Below are positions 53,606 through 63,255 of a DNA stretch of 64,000 nucleotides, piece after piece (positions within the stretch are counted from its first letter, which is position 1; each line of letters starts with the position of its first letter). The notes beneath the pieces are model-generated. The model was given only the letters and a program-made list of their open reading frames with translations, did not search any database and was not told where the DNA came from. The stretch covers positions 186,001 to 250,000 of the forward strand of contig VNWV01000008.1 of NCBI GenBank assembly GCA_009801085.1, in the 5' to 3' direction. Position numbers and translations under genes: made by a program. The stretch is from Lasiodiplodia sp. COLG20 (Eukaryota; Ascomycota; Dothideomycetes; Botryosphaeriales; Botryosphaeriaceae).

Positions 53606-54705
53606 CTACTCTGTCTTCCAAGCCCTTTCAAGGAACTCTTTCGTATTCAGAGTACGTATATGCGGGAGTGGTTCGTTGAGAGAGCCTTGAAACGATAGGT
53701 CATGGCAGCCCGAGGCCATAGATCTCCCAACCATGGCTAGGAAGTAATCAAACTCTTCCTTCGCGTAGACAGAGTACACAGCCTCGTAGACCGGAAGCCC
53801 AGTGACCTTTCCAGCCTCAAGAGTCTCAAGGCTATCGTAGCTGACGTTGAACTTGGAGTCTGCTCTACAGTCAATAACCATCCCCCCATCCCGGCAGGAC
53901 GTCTGAGACTTACCACGAGCGTTCTCGGCAAGCTTGATGAATTCATTCCAAGTAAGCTTGTCGCCGATGACAACGCTTTGCTGCGGCCAGTCCGCAAGAC
54001 CGAGCAGCCCGTCAACGAAGCGAGCCAGGTCAAAGGAGTAGGTCAAGACGATGGGCTCGTTGCCGGTCCCCGGCACGGCCGCGACATTGTTGGCGACGTC
54101 GACAAAGACCGGAGGCCCAACCATGCGAGTCTTGATGTGAGGCATCCCGAAGTAGTCCATGATGTAGCCGATGTAGACGACGGTCCACTGAAGCTTTGAT
54201 GCCTTGAGAAGCTCGATTGCGGCCTTCTGATACTTGAAGATAGGCAACGCGGAAATCTCACTACATGGGGTCAACGTGACGGGTTTCCAGATATTCGATC
54301 TTCGTGCTCACCTCTCCGGAAGCGGAACGCCCCAGTCGTTGGGGATGAACCGACGAGTCACTGAGGAGCCATCGGCAGCCCTGATCAGGTTCAGCTCTGA
54401 TTCCCCCGAAGATTCGGCGGTCATCGAAAGGCAAGAGATGACAGTGTCAATCTGGTGCTTCTCGAAAGCTTGGCGAAGTGATTCGACATCACTGTAGTCG
54501 ACGTGAACAATGGTAGCTTTCGCGTCGGTGGTGGCAGTTGATCCCTGTTCTATCCGTTAGCTACGTCATGTCACCGATTCTTCTCACCACCTGTACTTTC
54601 CTTCCGAGAGAGGATGAAGACAGTGTTCTTGGGATTCTCAGAGAGAACCTCAACAAGCGTCCTGCCAATGTTTCCGGTGCCTCCAGCAATAGCGACGGAA
54701 CTCAT
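53606..54705 (-). CDS. NmrA-like NAD(P)-binding protein 3
   Basis: About 318 aa in four exons: 54705-54588, 54549-54312, 54260-53914 and 53859-53606. Start MSSVAIAGGTGNIGRTLVEV shows the Rossmann G-x2-G-x2-G. TVFILSRK, VHVDYSDVESLRQAF, TVISCLS, RRFIPNDWGVPLPES and FKYQKAAIELLKAS follow the order of NmrA/isoflavone-reductase-like proteins. The first donor is uncertain: 54588, 54591 or 54597 all give the same downstream frame (intron 38, 41 or 47 nt). The last intron (54 nt, 53860-53913) is stopless and in frame; I splice it because ENARDSKFNVSYD fits the family. It is the third NmrA-like gene in 16 kb and is divergent in sequence from the other two. Confidence 0.82.
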
Positions 54706-55176
54706 CTTGGATTTGATGACGAAAAAATCGTGGGTTTGATAGCACGAACAAAAAAACTGTAGTGGATGTCTAGCTGAGTGTTGGAAGAAAATATGATTTT
54801 TATATAGAATCTTGAATATCACGCTATATTTTTTCGTCTTTGTTGTAGCATTGCACCTTCCGCGGTGTCGCTGCGATGAATTCCCCCGAGCAGCTTGGCG
54901 TGGAATCCGCGGCCGCCGGAAGTCCGAGCTCACGACTCATGTCCTCCCTATAGATTGGCTTCCTCCTATGGCATAAATTCTTTCCGACGGCGGAAAGTCT
55001 CGCCGGTTTACATCAGAATAGGAAATAATATCGCGGAGTTGCGCCTTACCAGCCCGCGCAGGGCTTGATCTGAGCCCCAAATGGACTTCCCCTTAACGGC
55101 TTCACGGCAATAAATGTCCCACAGCACAATATAAAGTAGTTGTTAGGCCGTCTCATTACGTTCAACTGTTGATGTG
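54706..55176. promoter_or_regulatory. Promoter region of NmrA-like gene 3
   Basis: 471 bp between the NmrA3 start and the 3' end of HET gene 5. It contains the inverted repeat at 54981-54996 and an AT-rich stretch just before the start codon. No gene is seen. Confidence 0.5.
54981..54996. repeat. Inverted repeat TTTCCG-ACGG-CGGAAA
   Basis: Perfect 6-bp arms around 4 bp, about 280 bp upstream of NmrA-like gene 3. The half-site resembles the TTCCGAAAA core of the NmrA1 block. Candidate zinc-cluster regulator site (inference). Confidence 0.4.
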
Positions 55177-57285
55177 CTATAAAACCGTGATCACCTCTTT
55201 CTTTGTGGAGCTGATAACGTGACGCAACTCTTCTACTTCTCTGAGATCACCCCGGAAACCTGAGAGGAAACAACCCAATCGTTCGTAGAACATGCCGTCC
55301 TCTGTTACTTGCACAACAATGCCACGGATTTCTCGACCTTCCTCCATTTCAACGATCGGACAGGCAAATTTCAGCCCTTCGTATGACGCACCCGCTCTCA
55401 TATCTGGCCTGAATTCTGCGATGGTGTTGCTTGGTTCAGCCGCATCTTGCATATTTGCACTGAAGAAAGTGTCTGCTTCCACGTTGATTGTACCGATCCG
55501 ACAAGGAATCAGCCCGCCGAGCAGCACCAACTGTGCGGATTTGATCTGACCGTACCGGTTTCCAGGGTCAACGTAGTTGACAGATATCGATTGGACTTCT
55601 GCTAACATCACGGCATCGGTCTTCAAGGTTTGCTGATACCATGGCAATGTAGCAATAGTGCTGTCCAGACTTGCCCAACTCCATGTGGGTGCACGGTAAA
55701 TTTCTTGGTTCTTTTTGGTAACCTGCAAACCAGTTTGGACCCAGACCAGGTCAGCTGGCAGATCCCTCAGGAAGAAGCCTGCAAAGTATTGGTGGTTGTA
55801 ATAGTCAATGCTACCAACCCGCCTTGCTATCCCCGCGAATGCGACCAGCTTATCATCGTCCGGTTTTGTAAGCTCCAACTGAGAGTATTCGCTAACAAGA
55901 TCGTGAAATCGTTCCCTCAGCTTGTAGTGATATTCGGCAATGCTGGCTCTTGTCGATTGTATCGGGGGGTCTGGAACAATCGAAAACAACGTTTCAGCTG
56001 GGTTCCACGATCCGGCAACCGTTGGGCTTGCCTCGGAGGAACAAGGACTTGTTTTACATTCCCAAAAAATGGCGTTTGTTCCAAAGTGCAAGACTCGAGG
56101 GGCAAGAAGCCGTTCCTGAAAGACCCAGGCACGCGTCTCGAGTGGCAATTGATGTCCATAGAATACATCATTGTATCGATCAAAGAGAGTCCATACTGTT
56201 TCTTCCTCCGATCTCCCCGGTGGAGCCCACAGTACGTGACACTCCTGGACTCGATCCGTGTTTCGTTCTCTGAAAATCCCGGCGGAGGGGCTAGACGCAT
56301 GATCGACTGAAATGTTTAGAACACAACCTTCATATATCGAAGCCATCGTCTGTGCATGTTCTAGCCAATCCTGATTGCTGTCTTGGACTATGCATACACT
56401 GTCGATCCAAAGATATGGAATCTTCAGACGCCGTACCAGTATAATTGCATCCCTGAAAGCTTGTGGAAGCTTTTCTAGAGGTAGTCCGTGCTTGAGGCTA
56501 TCCAACCCCGACTGGGTCAAAGTGAAGAATGCCGGATCTTTGCCCCAACAGTGGCTTAGAGTAGCATAATGGCCATTGAGCGGCTTCTCCTTTGCCACAA
56601 TAAGGCGTGGTCTTCTACTACTAACTTCAATCAACCGTTTAGGGTAGGTTGAAGGATATCGGTGTGGTGGACACGTGTTATGGGAGCTGAGGCACGACTC
56701 CAGCCATTCAAGCGCAACGTCTGTAACTTTAGGATCTCCGGTGCTTCTTGGCATTGGCTTCCAGAATGCATCTCGTCTGACGTGCCATGGTTCTCCTTCC
56801 AAGTCAAGACCGGCACGCCGAAGGTACTCAGGATACCCTTCAGGACTCTGAGCTGACTCGTTTAGGAGAAGTTGAAACAGATTCAGTGTGCCGCAGGGCT
56901 CTCTGTCCTTCGACCATGTGAAGATAATCATCACAAAATGACCCGTATCTCTAGGCCTAATGCTACAAGAAAAGTGTCCAAGGACGGGAGATTTTGATGC
57001 TAATTCCATTAGCCCAAAACAGATTTTGCACCCGGCTTCGGAAGCCTTCCGAATATGCGCTAAGCCATGAGGCCATTCGAATTCGGAAAGTCGTGCTCTA
57101 AAGATCGACAGACAGAATGCGCACAGCATTGGTAAACCAGACGATTTGATAGGCAACGGGGCAGTCAGATCAGTTGATTCTGGCACTTTAAAAATTAGCA
57201 TTTGTGGATAATGATATAGGTAGCCATACTGTGCCTGTTCGAAGCAGACCGGGGACCAAGTGGGAGGCAGGTGGATGAACCTCAT
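55177..57285 (-). CDS. HET-domain protein 5
   Basis: 702-aa single-exon HET-domain protein with complete landmarks: LCAFCLSIF and a GCKICFGLM Cys motif, LEWLESCLSSHNTCPP, RLIEVSSRRPRLIVAKE, YATLSHCWGKDPAFFTL at about residue 238, KIPYLWIDSVCIVQDSNQDW, GCVLNISVDHASSPSAGIF, RAWVFQERLLAPRVLHFG, DKLVAFAGIARRV, and PTWSWASLDS. This is the most canonical of the five HET genes. It is not in a divergent pair: its 5' side faces the 3' end of the cysteine-module gene. The start Met could also be an internal one near MLIFKVPES, since the first ~30 residues are not conserved-looking. Confidence 0.9.
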   Translation of the reverse strand: MRFIHLPPTWSPVCFEQAQYGYLYHYPQMLIFKVPESTDLTAPLPIKSSGLPMLCAFCLSIFRARLSEFEWPHGLAHIRKASEAGCKICFGLMELASKSPVLGHFSCSIRPRDTGHFVMIIFTWSKDREPCGTLNLFQLLLNESAQSPEGYPEYLRRAGLDLEGEPWHVRRDAFWKPMPRSTGDPKVTDVALEWLESCLSSHNTCPPHRYPSTYPKRLIEVSSRRPRLIVAKEKPLNGHYATLSHCWGKDPAFFTLTQSGLDSLKHGLPLEKLPQAFRDAIILVRRLKIPYLWIDSVCIVQDSNQDWLEHAQTMASIYEGCVLNISVDHASSPSAGIFRERNTDRVQECHVLWAPPGRSEEETVWTLFDRYNDVFYGHQLPLETRAWVFQERLLAPRVLHFGTNAIFWECKTSPCSSEASPTVAGSWNPAETLFSIVPDPPIQSTRASIAEYHYKLRERFHDLVSEYSQLELTKPDDDKLVAFAGIARRVGSIDYYNHQYFAGFFLRDLPADLVWVQTGLQVTKKNQEIYRAPTWSWASLDSTIATLPWYQQTLKTDAVMLAEVQSISVNYVDPGNRYGQIKSAQLVLLGGLIPCRIGTINVEADTFFSANMQDAAEPSNTIAEFRPDMRAGASYEGLKFACPIVEMEEGREIRGIVVQVTEDGMFYERLGCFLSGFRGDLREVEELRHVISSTKKEVITVL

Positions 57286-57801
57286 CGTAAGGGGAAGGCT
57301 GCAACGTCAGCTTTATCTTGGTCCAGCAATCAGCTGATGACTGCATACCCCGCTGATGTGTTGGGCCTATCAGCAACGGGGGGTAAAGCAACCATTTACC
57401 TTCGGTCGCACAAAGAGATTGCGCTGTAAGATGAGTAAGACGAGGCTGGCATGGCTCGGGTGTCATCGCTAGAGTTTCTCGTGATGGTCAACCGCAGGAT
57501 TCTGCAGGTGGTATTGCTCTTTAGTCATAGGGTGGTATAGTTTCAGCTAGCAGCGTTGAAGGTAAACAACACAGCGCCTATGGAAGATTTGGTTATGGTA
57601 GATGAGCTAGCGAAGGAAGCTGGAGAGGTCGAAAACGGAGTAACGCCTCCTTCGCAGGGGTTTGGCAACGTGGACGAATTGAAATTTGGTACCATTTGCC
57701 ACATTAATCATTTCGCCAAATCATTAATATCCCCACCGACAGGAAACCTGACGAATTAACCTGATTTAACCTTTCCCAAAGCTGCACCACAACCCCCATC
57801 C
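57286..57801. other. Upstream region of HET gene 5
   Basis: 516 bp separating the accessory island from the right flank. It shows a short AT-rich stretch with partial internal symmetry (about 57690-57740). No transposon ends or gene are identified. Confidence 0.5.
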
Positions 57802-60773
57802 CTACTCCACCTCCCTCCACCTCCCCTCCAACTCCTCCACGCGCGTCACATCCCCCATCCCCTCAATCATCATCCCCGTCGCCTGCGCCCCCGCCGCCGC
57901 TGCCTGCCCCGCATACAAACTCCCCCCATACCCGCCAATCACCCCATAACTCCCATACCCCCACATCGTCGACGCCGACAACCGACTCGTCATATCCATC
58001 TGATGATACAAACTACTCATCTGATTCGCCATCCGCTGCCTCTGCCCCCTCGCCCGCGCCTGCTTCAACAACTCCAAGCACACCGGCACCGTCGCCTCAT
58101 ACACCCGATGCCTGTACCTCGCAAACTCGACAAACGCCTCCACCGCGCCCTCCGCGCCCCTCGCATCGCCAGACTCGGCAGACGCAACGACGTCCCGACA
58201 CAGCGCCCCCCACCGCGCCCGCATCGCGTCGCTGTACATGTCGCACACCCGCGGCACGGGGTCGGTTTTGCCGGGGTCCGCGTCGCTGCCGGGCGGCCAC
58301 GCGCTCAGTAACCCCGCCAGCGCTGTCCCCTCGACGGCGGCAGGGTAGCAATCATGACACACGACTAAGTCTGCTGCAGCGCCGTTCATCAACCACCACC
58401 TTCCGCCGCGCACGCGGTCGCGCCGCGCGCAGGGCTGGACGGCGGAGAGGCGGGTGATGGTGGTGATGTAGCGGTCGACTTGGCCGGGCGCGTTGACGGC
58501 GGCGAGGTAGGCGTGGGCGTACTGCATGAAGCGGGGCGCGTGGCCGGGCGCGAAGTCGCAGACGCGTTGGGTGGGCTGGGCTGTCGTCTGGGGGGTGAGG
58601 AGGGGCGAGAGGAAGGAGGAGGGAAAGGCGGCGAAGAGGCCGGTGTAGCAGGTTGGGCAGATGTCGTAGTCGGACGAGGGGCTGGAGGTGAGTTTGTACC
58701 AGGTGCGGGAGGCGAGGGGGCCGGCGGCGCAGGGGCCGGTGGTGGAGAGGGAGGTGAGGGTGTGCTGGAGGGGCGTGAAGGATTTTGTCATGAGCGCGAT
58801 GTCGTAGGCGGATTTGACGGCCAGCGAGGCGAAGTCGCAGGACCAGAGGTTGTCGGCGTCGGAGGGGGAGACCGGGCGCGCGGTGAAGGAGGTGTCGAGG
58901 GGGGTGAGGGCCAGGTGGTCGAGGTAGCAGGCTTCGCAGATGACGATGCCGTCGATCGGGCGGGTTGGCGCATACCATGCGCGCGAGCCGGCCTTGACGC
59001 CTTTGACGACACCCTCGCAGGGGGGCAGGCTGAGCCGGTTCGCGGCCGGCGTGACGAAGTAGCTCCAGTTGGACAGCGTGAGGGCGCGGTCGAAGGCGCG
59101 GCGGAGGTACGAGACGGCGAGGTCGCAGGCCCACGTCTGGTCTTGGCCTTGTGGTTCTTGGTAGGGGGCGAACATGGCGGCGAAGGCGGTGCCGACGACT
59201 TGTTCTTCCAGGCAGGCTTCGCAGACGAGGAGGCCGGGAACTTCGTTGTTGCGCATCGTGTACCAGCGGACGTGCGGAGCGTCCTTGCCCGCTACGCCCT
59301 TTATGCCGTGGCAGTGGGGCAGCTTCGTCCGGTTTTCCATGTAGTCCTTCACCTGGCCGAGATCGCGGGTGCGGAGGGCCTGAGGCCAGAGCTGTTCGAG
59401 CATTCGTGGCGCGCCGAATGAGCAGCGCGGCTTTAGCTCTTTGGACACGATTGAGCCGGTGAAGGAGTGGGTGAATTCGGAATGGCGGATGTGCTTCTCG
59501 AAGCAGTGGCCGCAGATGCGGAAGTCCGGTACGTCGATGTGGCTGAACCAGAAGAGATCTGCATATCCGATGACTTCGGGATAATTGCACTTGTACGGCA
59601 CAGAGTAATCGGCAGTCTGGTCGGCGGGAATGTTGGTTGGAGGGCTGGGTATCTTCAAGTAGTAGCCATATGGTTTGGCTCCTTCCAGCGGTTTTGGCCG
59701 ATTGACCGCAGGTTTCCACGGGCTGGCAACGGGCTCAGTGGGTGGTGACGCAGCTTTTTGTGGTCTGAAAACAGGCTCAATTGGCGGAGATGCCTTCCTT
59801 GGTGGTTTAACGACGGGCTCGATACGTGGAGATGGTACTCTTTGTGGCTCAGCAGCAGGTGGGCTCGCAGCTCTTTGCGGTCTGACAGCAGGCTCCACAG
59901 GGGGAGATACTTTTCTCGGCGCTCTCTCCTCCACCTTCCTCCCCTCCCAACTCGGCTGCGCTGTCTCCGTCTCTACTGCCGCCGCCCCATCACTTCCCGT
60001 CGCCTTTCCCACCAAAAGCGGCTCCTCATCCTCAACCTCTTCCACCGACGGCGGTGGTGGCCGGCTCTGCTGTGACTGCGGTTGAGGGTTATAGAAATAC
60101 GGGCCGGCCTGCCTGAGCGTATCTGTGAACGTCCGCTGCAGCTTCTCCGGCGGCGGCGGATGCTCTTCCTCTTGCCTCTTCGCCTGGACCGGCACCTCCT
60201 CTTTCGCCTTCTGCTGCTGCGCGTTGAAAATACCCGGCGTCGACCCTTCCATCTCAAACACGAAGGCCGGCGGCGGAGGCACCTCGACTGGTGGCTGCTG
60301 CTGCTGTTGTACGGGAGTACTATACTGTTGCTGCACGGGCGTGCTATACTGCTGTTGCTGCACAGGCGTACCATACTGTTGCTGCGGCGCCGATTCCTGC
60401 GCAGCCGTCGGCGGCGGATAGTACGCCTGCTGCTGAGGCGGCTGATACGGCTGCGGTGACTGTGGCTGATACTGCAGCGGCGACTGTGGCTGGTACGGCA
60501 TCGGCGATGGTGGTGGGTACTGAGACGACATGGTTGAAGCCGGCGTCGGCGGTCCCGCAAAGCTGCTGGCCACGGATGGCGAAGATACGGTGGGAGGCAC
60601 ATATGATTGCTGCTGCTGCTGCTGCTGAAGCTCGGCGGGCGGAGGCGGAGCGGGCCGGGTGTAGGTGCCGTTTTGGTGCCATTGCGAGGACGGTGTCTGG
60701 GGTGGCTGCTGCGGGGTGGGCTGGCTTTGTGGTGGTGGTGGAGGTCCTGATTGTGGAGGAGGACTAGACCACG

Positions 60774-60804
<31 letters not shown>

Positions 60805-61299
60805 CTGCGGGGGAGGGTAATGCTGCCAGGGCTGCTGCGGCGAGGGATAGGACTGCGGTACGGGCGACTGCGGCGTTTGCCATGGCGGAGGTGTTGCTGC
60901 TGCTGGCGCCGCTTGCCACGGCGACTGCGATGGAGGCGGACGGGGCGGCAGCGGAGGCGTCGGCGCCCACTGACTTCCTGCTACACTGCTGCCGCTCACA
61001 GAAGCGCCGTGGTCCGTCGGCCAGGTGTAGGCTGGGGAGGGGGACGAGGTCACAGCCTGGTGGTAGTCGGCGTGTGGCACGTACGTCGGGCGCGGGTCGT
61101 AGGTGCTCAGCCGCCCGAAGCTGGTGACCAGCTCGTCTTGCACATTTGGCGATCCGGGCGTTTGTGAGTGTCGCGGCGGGAGGGCTGGTGGTGGCTGTTC
61201 CCCAGAGTTGTAAGCCCCCAGCGTCGAGGTGCGCGGAGGCGGCGGGGGCGGGTAGTGCGAGGGCTGGTAGTTGGGCTGGTACGGGTAGTTGTAGCTCAT
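57802..61299 (-). CDS. Gln/Pro-rich protein with five tandem cysteine modules
   Basis: 1165-aa single-exon protein. The ATG at 61299 (MSYNYPYQPNYQPSHYPP) is preferred over one ten codons upstream because it starts the low-complexity domain. Residues 1-540 are disordered Pro/Gln/Tyr/Ser sequence with polyQ runs and repeats such as QYSTPVQQQ and a KASPPIEPVFRPQ series. From ~560 five modules of about 93 aa follow. Each has an aromatic opening (RWYT, AWYA, TWYK, RWWL), C-x2-C (RICGHC, VCEAC, ICEAC, ICPTC, VCHDC), then C-[DS] about 30 residues later, then a final Cys, usually in P-x-C or PPC. Four cysteines per module suggest metal binding. The family is recurrent in Pezizomycotina, but I know no function. 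The C-terminal tail is Gly/Ala/Tyr-rich. Confidence 0.78.
60775..60807. repeat. CTG trinucleotide microsatellite (polyQ)
   Basis: (CTG)8-GTG-(CTG)2 on the + strand encodes a glutamine/His-Gln run on the - strand within the cysteine-module gene. A shorter CTG run lies near 60609-60629. Length polymorphism would be expected. Confidence 0.8.
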
Positions 61300-61913
61300 T
61301 GTCACTACTTTCTCACATGTTTCCCCCACATGCGAAAAAGGGCAGTTCGCACGTTTCGAGGAGGCGGGGACGCAAAAACGTGGAGAGACTTCTCTCGCGA
61401 AAGCAGGCTGAATCTTTATTATTAGAATCCTGAGCTTGTCTTGGACAAGCCCGCGACGCGCCCAAAGTGGGCCCGGTGCTGCCTGTGGCGTTGGTGCAGG
61501 CTGCTTGGCAGCTGAACCCAGCTAAACCGTGGGGGCCAAAACCACCACACCCCGGAACGATCCGCAGCTTGCTATACGCCAATTGGTAGACGCGAGATCT
61601 GAATCGTCGCCACTGACATAGTATCTGACCACTATGCCTCTTTTGAATGAATATCCGATAGGTAAAATTGATCACTGTTGTTGAGCTCGCTGCGATGGGG
61701 CAACCGCCTGTCAATACTTGTGTAGCCATTGGTTTCAGATAGACCTACGTCTCCGGGTAGTGACTTAGTGGAGATGCTCTGCAGCCTGATTTTATGCGAA
61801 CACTTCGTCATAGCCCTCCAAAAGAAAAAAGAAAAACGGTCCGAGTAATATCTCCTGCCTGATGTTGCAAATTAACCCCAACTCCTGTGTCACTATCACA
61901 ACGGAGCCACATC
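61300..61913. other. Intergenic region, no gene seen
   Basis: 614 bp between the cysteine-module gene start and the methyltransferase 3' end. Open frames crossing it are shadows or lack features. Confidence 0.55.
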
Positions 61914-63255
61914 TCATTCAGCTGGCTTTCGTCCATATACAACGGAACTATGTAAACATTAGTATTAAATCAACCCGCATTCTCATTGCAGACTCACAAT
62001 TCCCAGTACGAATGTACTTTTGGATCCCTCAACGCTTCCTTGTATCTCGCAACAAGCTTCTTCACATCCTCGGCCTCCCACTGCTCAGTCATCAGCAACC
62101 GCAATCCACGACACATACAAGTAGTTACTTACGCCCATGACGTTCGTCAGCAAGAACAGTGCCCATCCCTCGCAGCCCTGGTAGCAGTACAGGAGATCCC
62201 ATCTGCCAATCTCCTTCAAAGCCGGGTTGCTGGGCCACATCCCAAGTGGCACCTTGTACCGAACCTCAGTCACGTCTTCGAACCCCGCGTCGATGATGCG
62301 TTGCTTCATGTCGTTGATCACGACGAACGACTTGCCGAACTTTTCGGCCGCATCGACGAACAGTCTTGCCCATTCCGATAGCGGGTGGTCCGGCGTCAGC
62401 GAGCCGTCGTCCGATTTGGGAATAATGCTCATTTCGAGCTGGTTTATCCAGCCGCCGGGTTTGGTGTGTCTGGAATTTCTATTAGTGGGGAATACACTTG
62501 ACTGCACAAACCTTAGACTTACTCAAATGCCTCTTTGTAGAAGGCCGGCCAGTCAGCAACGCTGCCGAAGAGCGCTCTGATGTGTACCAGATCGAAGTGG
62601 TCTTTCGGAAACGACCAGGTCTGCGTGCAGTCATCGATCATGAATGTGCAGTTTGGTGGTATGATGCTGGGCTGAATCGGAGAGAGGTCAACGCCAAACA
62701 CTTGTGACTCGGGATGTTCTTCTGCAAATTCGCTAGCTGGTGTGAGCACGTCCCGACTGTAGAGCACTCATAACACTCACATCGCCCAGATACCAGTCCC
62801 GCAGCCCACGTCAAGCACTTTCTACAGTTCTCAAATCAGCCTTACTCAGTCTTACCAATCACTCAACTTACCTGCACATTATTTCCCACCGGGGCCAGAA
62901 GCAATCTATCCTCTAGCACTAGCTTGTACATGTGGTGGCTTCCACTTGTCAACCACGGTTCGCCCACTTATCGAACAGTCTCGACTCACCCAATGTCCAG
63001 CTGCTCGTTTTGTAAGTCATCGTTTGGTCCCCAATAAGCCCCCTCCCGGAATTTGTGGTATCGCCTGCCGTGCTCGTAGCGGTGCTTCATGATGGACGAT
63101 GCGATCGATGTCGTGTCGCTGAGCTCGTCGTCCCCCAGCGCCGAGTCACCATCGTAGTTCTCATCCTATCAAACAAGAGTGTCAGTTCATGGCTTTCCCC
63201 ATATTTGCAACCTGATACTCACCACACTGATAGGGTCAAACTCGCCTGCATCCAT
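61914..63255 (-). CDS. LaeA-like SAM-dependent methyltransferase
   Basis: 326 aa from eight small in-phase exons: 63255-63223, 63165-62990, 62938-62872, 62821-62781, 62732-62523, 62469-62133, 62080-61998 and 61947-61914. The acidic N-terminus (DENYDGDSALGDDE) leads to YEHGRRYHKFREGAYWGPND, the opening of fungal LaeA-like proteins. SAM motif I is VLDVGCGTGIWA; then FGVDLSPIQP, FDLVHIRALFGSV, HTKPGGWINQLEM, VPLGMWPSNPALKEIG, and the last exon adds SVVYGRKPAE, the typical C-terminus. Branch-point TACTAAT sits in the last intron. Relatives such as LaeA regulate secondary metabolism from the nucleus, but most paralogues are uncharacterised, and no biosynthetic core gene is nearby. Confidence 0.87.

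Noticed and set aside
58480..59421. 313-codon open frame on the + strand opposite the cysteine-module gene
   Set aside because: Gly/Glu/Val-rich antisense frame produced by codon bias; the - strand has the repeated cysteine motif.
58352..59719. 455-codon second - strand frame in the cysteine-module region
   Set aside because: Pro/Arg/His-rich frame offset by one from the real coding frame; no motif and no start context.
61914..63255. Secondary-metabolite cluster around the LaeA-like methyltransferase
   Set aside because: No PKS, NRPS, terpene synthase, P450 or transporter gene is visible; the methyltransferase alone is not evidence of a cluster.
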